A stretch of 6,584 nt of DNA from Pseudomonas sp. (GTDB lineage: Bacteria; Pseudomonadota; Gammaproteobacteria; Pseudomonadales; Pseudomonadaceae): NCBI GenBank assembly GCA_003525045.1, contig DQGF01000343.1, forward strand, positions 1 through 6,584, read 5' to 3'. The notes below the pieces were generated by a model. It had not been told where the DNA came from and ran no database searches. It was given only the letters and a program-made list of their open reading frames with translations. This document shows positions 1 through 4,890 of this stretch, piece after piece. Both the position numbers and the translations under genes were made by a program. The stretch's first letter is position 1; each line of letters begins with the position of its first letter.

Positions 1-10
1 TTCGCGCCCC

Positions 11-41
11 AGCGGGAGCAAGCCCCCTCGCCACAAAAGCC
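11..41. repeat. REP element (single arm, probably half of a REPIN cut by the window edge)
   Basis: Positions 11-35 match the right arm of the REPIN at 4738-4762 with one difference in 25 (C instead of T at 24). The six bases that follow (36-41) also match, in reverse complement, the bases preceding the left arm of that REPIN. The flank at 1-10 resembles the inner flank of that right arm, with a small difference, so a partner arm may lie just to the left of the window. It sits about 25 nt beyond the dnaQ stop codon, a typical extragenic position for REP sequences. REPs of this kind are non-autonomous, mobilised in trans by RAYT (REP-associated tyrosine transposase) proteins. None is encoded here. 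Confidence 0.8.
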
Positions 42-59
42 CTTCAAGATGCCGGCGGA

Positions 60-818
60 TCAGGCCTGAGCTTTGGCCTCGGCCAGTTGCTGCCACAGCG
101 ACGGTGCACCGGCGGACTTGGCGATGGCTGCCAGGCGCGCGATGTGTTGGGCCAGGTCATCTTCGCTGGCGCGGATGATTCGCGTCGGTTGACGGTCGGC
201 CGGCAAGCGACGGATTTCAGTGGCCGAGTTGTCCGCGCCTTCACCGGAACCGTTGCCATCGGAGGCATTACCGGCCAGGGACAGGCTGGTCTGGCCGCCG
301 GTCATGGTCAGGTAAACGTCGGCCAGGATCTCGGCGTCGAGCAAGGCGCCGTGGAGTTCACGGCCGGAGTTATCGACGCCATAGCGTTTGCACAAGGCAT
401 CGAGGCTGTTGCGCTGCCCGGGATGACGTCCCCGGGCCATCATCAAGGTATCGAGGATCGAGCAGTGTTGCGTGATGTCCGCGCGATCGTGCAGGCCCAT
501 CAGGGCGAATTCGTTGTTGATGAAGCCAACGTCGAACGCCGCGTTATGGATGATCAGCTGCGCGCCCTTGATGAACTCGAAGAACTCCTCGGCCACCTCG
601 GTGAAACGCGGCTTGCCGACCAGGAATTCGTTGGTGATGCCGTGGACGCCGATGGCGCCTTCATCACTTTCGCGATCCGGTTGCAGGTAAACGTGGAAAT
701 GCCGGCCCGTCAGGCGCCGACCAAGCAACTCGACACAACCGATTTCGATAATCCGGTGGCCATCGGTCACCGGCATGCCGGTGGTTTCGGTATCGAGTAC
801 AACGGATCTGGTGGCCAT
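60..818 (-). CDS. dnaQ: DNA polymerase III epsilon subunit (3'-5' proofreading exonuclease)
   Basis: Encodes 252 residues, the normal size for a gammaproteobacterial epsilon subunit. It removes misincorporated nucleotides from the 3' end and forms the Pol III core with alpha (DnaE) and theta where present. The DEDDh exonuclease motifs are intact: Exo I DTET with D9 and E11, Exo II HNAAFD with D96, and Exo III HGALLDAE with H156 and D161. After the catalytic domain comes QTSLSL at 176-181, in the place of the beta-clamp-binding motif of E. coli epsilon (QTSMAF). A Gly/Ser/Asn-rich flexible linker (about 183-199) leads to a C-terminal segment (about 200-252) that by family analogy binds alpha. 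The ATG at 816-818 is preceded by a GAG-containing purine stretch at suitable spacing and begins immediately before the conserved RSVVLDTETTG. It lies 96 nt downstream of rnhA in the same direction, last gene of the minus-strand block. Confidence 0.97.
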   Translation of the reverse strand: MATRSVVLDTETTGMPVTDGHRIIEIGCVELLGRRLTGRHFHVYLQPDRESDEGAIGVHGITNEFLVGKPRFTEVAEEFFEFIKGAQLIIHNAAFDVGFINNEFALMGLHDRADITQHCSILDTLMMARGRHPGQRNSLDALCKRYGVDNSGRELHGALLDAEILADVYLTMTGGQTSLSLAGNASDGNGSGEGADNSATEIRRLPADRQPTRIIRASEDDLAQHIARLAAIAKSAGAPSLWQQLAEAKAQA

Positions 819-849
819 CAGTGCTCAGCTCTCAACGGGTCATTCTTAC

Positions 850-877
850 AAAAGCGGCGATGTTAACACGCTCGCCG
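850..877 (-). terminator. Weak candidate intrinsic terminator between rnhA and dnaQ
   Basis: Read on the minus strand, CGGCGA (877-872) can pair with TCGCCG (860-855) across an 11-nt loop, followed by C and four T residues (853-850). The stem is only 6 bp and the T tract short, so termination would be partial at best. It lies in the 96-nt gap after rnhA, where it could reduce read-through into dnaQ, or simply form structure in the dnaQ leader. I see no strong sigma70 promoter for dnaQ in this gap. Confidence 0.25.
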
Positions 878-914
878 GGGTCTTTCAGTTACACCGTGTC
901 GGGGTTGCACCGAC

Positions 915-1367
915 TCAGGCCTGCTTGTACCCGCGCACTTCATCCACGCCACGGTTGGCCAACTGGTCGGCCCGTTCGTTGCCATGGTGGCCAATGTGCC
1001 CGCGCACCCATTTCCAGGTGACGTTGTGACGGTTGACCTGCTCATCCAGCAGCTTCCACAGATCGGCATTTTTTACCGGTTCCTTCGCCGCGGTTTTCCA
1101 ACCGCGCTTCTTCCAGTTGTCCATCCACTCGTTGATGCCTTTCATCACGTACTGGGAGTCGGTCACCAGCAGCACGTCGCAGGAACGCTTGAGTTCTTCC
1201 AGGCCGCGGATTGCGCCCATCAGCTCCATGCGGTTGTTGGTGGTGTTGGCTTCGCCGCCCCAGAGTTCTTTTTCAACGCCCTTGCACACCAGCAATGCGC
1301 CCCAGCCGCCAGGGCCAGGATTGCCTTTGCAGGCGCCGTCGGTGAAGAGTTCTACGCTATCGCTCAT
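915..1367 (-). CDS. rnhA: Ribonuclease HI
   Basis: Encodes 150 residues, typical for bacterial RNase HI. The enzyme cuts the RNA strand of RNA-DNA hybrids in the cytoplasm, clearing R-loops and helping to remove primers. All catalytic residues fall at the same numbers as in the E. coli enzyme: D10 (in [17 protein letters not shown]), E48 (NNRMEL), D70 (VTDSQYV), H124 ([10 protein letters not shown]) and D134 (ERADQLA). The Trp/Lys-rich handle at about 81-101, which binds the hybrid, is present, so this is the classical type and not a handle-less one. The ATG at 1365-1367 has an upstream GGATAGG-like Shine-Dalgarno. It lies 92 nt downstream of the yafS-like gene and 96 nt upstream of dnaQ, all on the same strand. 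The rnhA-dnaQ pairing is also found in E. coli, where the two are divergent. Confidence 0.97.
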   Translation of the reverse strand: MSDSVELFTDGACKGNPGPGGWGALLVCKGVEKELWGGEANTTNNRMELMGAIRGLEELKRSCDVLLVTDSQYVMKGINEWMDNWKKRGWKTAAKEPVKNADLWKLLDEQVNRHNVTWKWVRGHIGHHGNERADQLANRGVDEVRGYKQA

Positions 1368-1422
1368 GCCAACCTATCCAGAAAATGCGGTGGCTCGCCG
1401 ATCGATGACCGACGATGCCCGA

Positions 1423-1442
1423 GGCCGGGGGCAAACCCGGCC
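1423..1442. other. GC-rich hairpin in the yafS-rnhA gap
   Basis: GGCCGGG (1423-1429) and CCCGGCC (1436-1442) form a perfect 7-bp stem with a 6-nt loop. It sits in the 92-nt gap between the methyltransferase stop and the rnhA start. No T tract follows on the minus strand, so it does not look like a standard intrinsic terminator. It could be a transcript-stabilising 3' stem, a pause site or part of the rnhA leader. The function is not determined by the sequence. Confidence 0.4.
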
Positions 1443-1459
1443 GGGAATATTAATGTGTA

Positions 1460-2218
1460 TTACGGCTCGATGCGACGACGGTTGACCTTGGCCATCGGCA
1501 ATGGAATCAGCTTGCCCATCGGCTCGCGCCGCTCCTGGCGGACCGGCCGCAGGCCCACGACGATCTTGCGCGCCACCAATAAATAGAAGCCGCCACCCGA
1601 CAGTTGCCAGTCACCGGCCTTGCGCTCCCAACCGGCCAGACGAGCCTGCCAGGTGGGGGACGCAAGCGGCGGACGATAGCACCCGAAGCGGCGTTTCTCC
1701 AGCGCAAAGCCCAGCAGATTCAGCCAGTCACCGACCCTGGAGGGGGAAATGCAGCGCGCCTTGCGCAAGCCATCGTGAGCGAACATGTGGCGCAAGCCCC
1801 AAGTGCTCCAGGGGTTGATCCCGATGATCAGCAGATGGCCGCCGGGCCGCACACTGCTTGCCGCTTCGCGCAGCAAACCGTGAGGCGACAGGCAGAAATC
1901 CAGCCCGTGCTGCAACACCACCACATCGGCGGCATGCTCGCTCAACGGCCAGGCCTGCTCTTCGCAAACGATCTCGACACCCGGCAACGGCGCGCCGAGC
2001 CGCACATTGCGCTGTACCTGCGGTGCCGAAGGCGGTGTCTGGGCTGATGGCCCGTAATGCACCAGGTAGCCGCCGAAAAAGCGCCCCAGCTCGTCTTCGA
2101 GCATGTGGCGTTCTTCGTCCAGCAGAAATTGCCCGATCGGGCCGGACAGCCATTCACGGGCCGCGCTGATCAACGTCAGCCACTCAGGATCGGCCTGAGC
2201 GAACGCTTTATCGGTCAT
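1460..2218 (-). CDS. yafS: YafS-like class I SAM-dependent methyltransferase (putative)
   Basis: Encodes 252 residues. The central part (about 70-180) resembles a Methyltransf_11-type Rossmann fold: a strand plus acidic position (VEIVCEE, 81-87), the motif around [17 protein letters not shown] (92-108), [17 protein letters not shown] (115-130) and [15 protein letters not shown] (132-146). The last of these resembles the GFNPISFMGLR stretch I recall from E. coli YafS. The same genomic position, between gloB and rnhA-dnaQ, supports this assignment. The usual glycine-rich SAM motif I is not evident: the region where it should be reads [12 protein letters not shown] (49-60). The C terminus (about 226-252) is rich in Arg and Lys and probably extended. 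Substrate unknown. The start is well supported: GGAG at 2229-2226 lies 7 nt before the ATG. It is divergent from gloB and first gene of the minus-strand block. Confidence 0.85.
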   Translation of the reverse strand: MTDKAFAQADPEWLTLISAAREWLSGPIGQFLLDEERHMLEDELGRFFGGYLVHYGPSAQTPPSAPQVQRNVRLGAPLPGVEIVCEEQAWPLSEHAADVVVLQHGLDFCLSPHGLLREAASSVRPGGHLLIIGINPWSTWGLRHMFAHDGLRKARCISPSRVGDWLNLLGFALEKRRFGCYRPPLASPTWQARLAGWERKAGDWQLSGGGFYLLVARKIVVGLRPVRQERREPMGKLIPLPMAKVNRRRIEP

Positions 2219-2284
2219 TGCATTTCTCCAACGCGCCAGGAAGTTCTAAGATGCGCCATTGTTTTCCGCTTGGCGAATCCGACG
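2219..2284. promoter_or_regulatory. Divergent intergenic region between yafS-like gene and gloB
   Basis: These 66 nt must carry the start signals for both divergent genes unless transcripts begin inside the neighbouring coding sequence. On the minus strand the GGAG ribosome binding site of the methyltransferase gene is clear. On the plus strand a poor sigma70-like pair, TTCTCC (2224-2229) and TAAGAT (2247-2252) with a 17-nt spacer, is the best I can find for gloB. I see no convincing operator palindrome. The exact promoters are uncertain. Confidence 0.4.
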
Positions 2285-3052
2285 ATGATACAGATCAGTG
2301 CCCTGCCCGCCTTCACCGACAACTACATCTGGTTGTTACAAGACCCCCACACCCGGCGTTGTGCCGTCGTCGATCCGGGAGATGCCGCGCCGGTCCAGGC
2401 CTGGCTCGCGGCGCATCCTGAATGGGTACTGAGCGATATTCTGATCACTCACCATCATCATGACCATGTCGGCGGTGTCGAACAGCTCAAAAAAGCGACA
2501 GACGCTACCGTCTACGGCCCGGCCAGTGAAAATATCCCGGCGCGGGACATCGCCCTCAAGGATCGCGACCGAGTCAGCGTGCTGGGCTGTGACTTCGAGA
2601 TCATCGAGATCCCCGGCCATACACTGGGGCACATAGCCTTTTATCACCAGGGTCTGCTGTTTTGCGGTGACACCCTGTTCGCCGCCGGTTGCGGACGATT
2701 GTTCGAAGGCACGCCAGAGCAAATGCACAGCTCGCTGACACGCCTTGCAGCCCTTCCCGAAGATACGCTGGTCTACTGCGCTCATGAATACACCCTGAGC
2801 AATCTGCGCTTCGCCATTGCGGTCGAACCGGGCAACCCCGACATCGCCGAACGGCTGGCCACCGTCACTGGGCAACGGGAAGGCGGGATCATCACGCTGC
2901 CTTCGACGCTGGCCCTGGAAAAGCTCACAAATCCGTTTTTGCGCACCGGCGAAACATCCGTTAAAGAAAAAGTGGACGAACGGATTGGAACTCATAACCG
3001 GGCTCCGAGTGCGGTCTTTGCTGCTCTTCGTGCTTGGAAAGATAAGTTCTAA
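2285..3052 (+). CDS. gloB: Hydroxyacylglutathione hydrolase (glyoxalase II)
   Basis: Encodes 255 residues, the usual length. It hydrolyses S-D-lactoylglutathione to D-lactate and glutathione, the second step of methylglyoxal detoxification after GloA, in the cytoplasm. The metallo-beta-lactamase fold signature [10 protein letters not shown] gives H56, H58, D60 and H61. The remaining metal ligands are H112 (GHTLGH), D129 (CGDTLF, bridging) and H167 (CAHEYT). The C-terminal glyoxalase II domain (about 170-255) contains NPFLR and a [23 protein letters not shown] tail that form the glutathione site in this family. The ATG at 2285 is chosen because the protein then begins [16 protein letters not shown], the conserved N terminus; the open frame extends further upstream but overlaps the divergent methyltransferase gene. 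The Shine-Dalgarno is weak. mltD follows on the same strand 99 nt later without an evident terminator between them. Confidence 0.97.
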   Translation: MIQISALPAFTDNYIWLLQDPHTRRCAVVDPGDAAPVQAWLAAHPEWVLSDILITHHHHDHVGGVEQLKKATDATVYGPASENIPARDIALKDRDRVSVLGCDFEIIEIPGHTLGHIAFYHQGLLFCGDTLFAAGCGRLFEGTPEQMHSSLTRLAALPEDTLVYCAHEYTLSNLRFAIAVEPGNPDIAERLATVTGQREGGIITLPSTLALEKLTNPFLRTGETSVKEKVDERIGTHNRAPSAVFAALRAWKDKF

Positions 3053-3086
3053 GCCTTGTTGCAGATGGTATAAAAATTCTGAATGG

Positions 3087-3115
3087 TTGACCGCAGGGGG
3101 TACGCTTTCTAGAAT
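3087..3115 (+). promoter_or_regulatory. Sigma70-type promoter for mltD
   Basis: TTGACC (3087-3092) and TAGAAT (3110-3115) are separated by exactly 17 nt, each one or two changes from consensus. Transcription would start near 3122, giving a leader of about 30 nt before the ATG at 3152. A TATAAA at 3069-3074 lies further upstream but lacks a well-placed -35 box. The promoter means mltD can be expressed apart from gloB. Confidence 0.65.
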
Positions 3116-3151
3116 CGCCCGACATTTTTGCCCGGAACTTACTTCCAGCCA

Positions 3152-4582
3152 ATGTCGTCATCCATTCGTAAAGCCATCAATACAGACGCATTGACCCGCC
3201 TGGCTCAAGCCATCGCGGTGGCTGTGTCCGCCACGCTGGCGGGCTGTTCCAGCCATGTGCCGCAGACCGAAGCGGCACACACGCCGAATATCGCCGCTCG
3301 AGCCAAGCCAAAACCGGTCTGGCTCAGCGAAAAACCGACCCCGCAAATACCCCAGGATGTCTGGGAGCGCATGCGCCAGGGCTTCCAGCTGCAGGACACC
3401 GTCGGCGTCAACCCGCGCATCGAGCAACAGCGCCTATGGTTCGCCAGCAACCCGTCCTTCCTCGAGAATGCCGGCGACCGCGGCAGCCTGTACATTCATT
3501 ACATCGTCGAACGTCTTGAAGAACGCAACATGCCGCTGGAGCTGGCGTTGCTGCCAGTGATTGAAAGCGCCTACAACCCGATGGCCTATTCCCGGGCCAA
3601 CGCGGTAGGTCTCTGGCAATTCATCCCTTCCACCGGCCGCTACTTCAACCTGCGTCAGACCCGCTTCTACGATGGCCGTCGCGATATCACCGCCTCGACC
3701 ACGGCGGCGATGGATTACCTGACCCGCCTGCATGACATGTTCAACGGTGACTGGTTGCTCGCCCTGGCGGCCTACAACGCGGGCGAAGGCACGGTCAGCC
3801 GGGCCATCGAGCGCAACGAAAAGCTTGGCCTGCCGACCGATTACTGGAACCTGCCACTGCCCGCCGAAACCCAGGCCTATGTGCCGAAGCTGCTGGCCCT
3901 GTCGCAAGTGGTACTGGCACCGGAAGCCTACGGCGTGAATCTCAACCCGATCGCCAACGAACCCTACTTCCAGGTCGTCGAAATCAACCAGCGCATGGAC
4001 CTGTCCAAGGTTGCCGCGGTGGCCAACATCGACGAAGACGAACTGTTCCAGCTCAACCCCGCGTTCAAACAGCGCACCACCATCGACGGCCCCCAGCATT
4101 TGCTGGTGCCGACGTCCAAGGCGCAACTGCTGACCACCAGCCTGTCGACCATGCGCCCTGACGAGTTGATCAGCAAGAAGCCGCTCAAGCCGATCTTCGA
4201 TGGCGCCGACAGCCCCGCCGTTGCCGGTGTCAAGCGTTCCTACCGGGTCAAGCGCGGCGACAACCTGGGCACCATCGCCAAGGCCAACAAGGTCGACGTC
4301 AAGGACCTGCAGCGCTGGAACAAACTGACCGGCAAGAATCTCAAGGTCGGTCAGACCCTGGTCATGCAGGACACCTCCAAACGCAGTGCCGGACGTGTCA
4401 ACACCGTGGTCGCGGCTACCAGCAAGAAGCAGCAGACCCAGTACAAGGTCAAGCAAGGCGACTCGCTGTATATGGTAGCCAAGCGTTTCAACGTCGAAAT
4501 GCAACACCTCAAGCGCTGGAACCCGCGGGTTGGCCAGGCGCTGAAGCCGGGGCAGATGTTGACGGTTGCTTCGCCGCATTAA
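3152..4582 (+). CDS. mltD: Membrane-bound lytic murein transglycosylase D
   Basis: Encodes 476 residues. It cleaves the MurNAc-GlcNAc bond of peptidoglycan, producing 1,6-anhydro-muropeptides, and should be anchored in the outer membrane facing the periplasm. A lipoprotein signal peptide is visible: basic N terminus, hydrophobic AIAVAVSATLAGC with lipobox LAGC and lipidated C32, followed by Ser at +2 (no inner-membrane Asp retention signal). The SLT domain spans roughly 115-235: ALLPVIESAYNP with catalytic E138, then AVGLWQFIPSTGRYF and ALAAYNAGEGTV. Two clear LysM peptidoglycan-binding domains follow at about 363-405 (YRVKRGDNLGTIAK) and 430-472 (YKVKQGDSLYMVAK). A more diverged LysM-like stretch may lie at about 273-320. 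The ATG at 3152 is preferred to an in-frame TTG at 3128 because it gives the compact lipoprotein signal; the ribosome binding site is poor. It ends just before a strong terminator. Confidence 0.96.
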   Translation: MSSSIRKAINTDALTRLAQAIAVAVSATLAGCSSHVPQTEAAHTPNIAARAKPKPVWLSEKPTPQIPQDVWERMRQGFQLQDTVGVNPRIEQQRLWFASNPSFLENAGDRGSLYIHYIVERLEERNMPLELALLPVIESAYNPMAYSRANAVGLWQFIPSTGRYFNLRQTRFYDGRRDITASTTAAMDYLTRLHDMFNGDWLLALAAYNAGEGTVSRAIERNEKLGLPTDYWNLPLPAETQAYVPKLLALSQVVLAPEAYGVNLNPIANEPYFQVVEINQRMDLSKVAAVANIDEDELFQLNPAFKQRTTIDGPQHLLVPTSKAQLLTTSLSTMRPDELISKKPLKPIFDGADSPAVAGVKRSYRVKRGDNLGTIAKANKVDVKDLQRWNKLTGKNLKVGQTLVMQDTSKRSAGRVNTVVAATSKKQQTQYKVKQGDSLYMVAKRFNVEMQHLKRWNPRVGQALKPGQMLTVASPH

Positions 4583-4586
4583 AACG

Positions 4587-4611
4587 AGCCCCTGATTCAG
4601 GGGCTTTTTTT
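4587..4611 (+). terminator. Intrinsic terminator of mltD
   Basis: AGCCCCTG (4587-4594) pairs perfectly with CAGGGGCT (4598-4605) over a 3-nt loop, and seven T residues follow (4605-4611). It begins 4 nt after the mltD stop codon. This is a textbook Rho-independent terminator and suggests that the next gene needs its own promoter. Confidence 0.93.
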
Positions 4612-4890
4612 CGCCTGCGACTTGAGGGCTGTGGTGGCTTTTGTGGCGAGGGAGCTTGCTCCCGCTCGGTTGCGCAGCAGTCGTAAACCCTATGGATACG
4701 GTTTATCTGAAAGAACGCAGGGGGCCGCTTCGCGACCAGCGGGAGCAAGCTCCCTCGCCACAGGTACTTTGACCTTCCGGACCTGCGCGCCAGCAATTAA
4801 CCGCGCATTAAATCCCTGTCTTTTTCCTGTCCATACAAGCTGTTACTGTACGGCCCACAAAGCCCAAGCCGCCTGGATCGGATCTCTGAC
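4612..4890. other. Intergenic region between mltD terminator and the substrate-binding protein gene
   Basis: Apart from the REPIN (4642-4762) it holds no convincing gene; the one open frame here runs through the repeat and has no protein-like features. The stretch 4790-4850 is AT-richer than the surroundings and should hold the promoter of the downstream gene. A TTGACC at 4769-4774 has no good -10 partner, and the candidates CATACA/TACAAG around 4832-4839 and TACTGT (4845-4850) are weak, so I do not assign a promoter. Confidence 0.5.
4642..4762. repeat. REPIN (paired REP sequences in inverted orientation)
   Basis: Positions 4642-4666 and 4738-4762 are perfect 25-nt reverse complements, separated by 71 nt. 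Each arm itself contains a small palindrome, GGGAGCTTGCTCCC, so each arm is a REP hairpin and the pair can form one long stem. The spacer has its own inverted repeat, TAAACC (4684-4689) with GGTTTA (4700-4705), and its two ends show partial complementarity next to the arms. This is the organisation of REPINs described in fluorescent pseudomonads, which are moved by a RAYT transposase encoded elsewhere. It lies just downstream of the mltD terminator. Confidence 0.92.

Noticed and set aside
87..866. Long open frame (259 codons) on the plus strand opposite dnaQ
   Set aside because: It lies antisense to an intact dnaQ with every catalytic motif, has no recognisable domain, and long antisense frames are expected in GC-rich Pseudomonas genes.
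2057..2284. 76-residue N-terminal extension of gloB
   Set aside because: It overlaps the divergent methyltransferase gene; glyoxalase II proteins start at the conserved [14 protein letters not shown] sequence at 2285.
3128..3151. Upstream TTG start for mltD adding eight residues
   Set aside because: Only about 6 nt after the predicted transcription start, with no ribosome binding site, and it would lengthen the lipoprotein signal without need.
3434..4579. Long open frame (381 codons) on the minus strand opposite mltD
   Set aside because: Mirror of the codon pattern of mltD; its composition is repetitive Gly/Val/Gln/Leu, with no domain, and it crosses two clear LysM domains and the SLT domain on the other strand.
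4642..4762. CRISPR-like or insertion-sequence origin of the repeats
   Set aside because: Only two arms in inverted, not direct, orientation, no spacer series, no transposase gene and no target duplication seen; the REPIN pattern explains everything.
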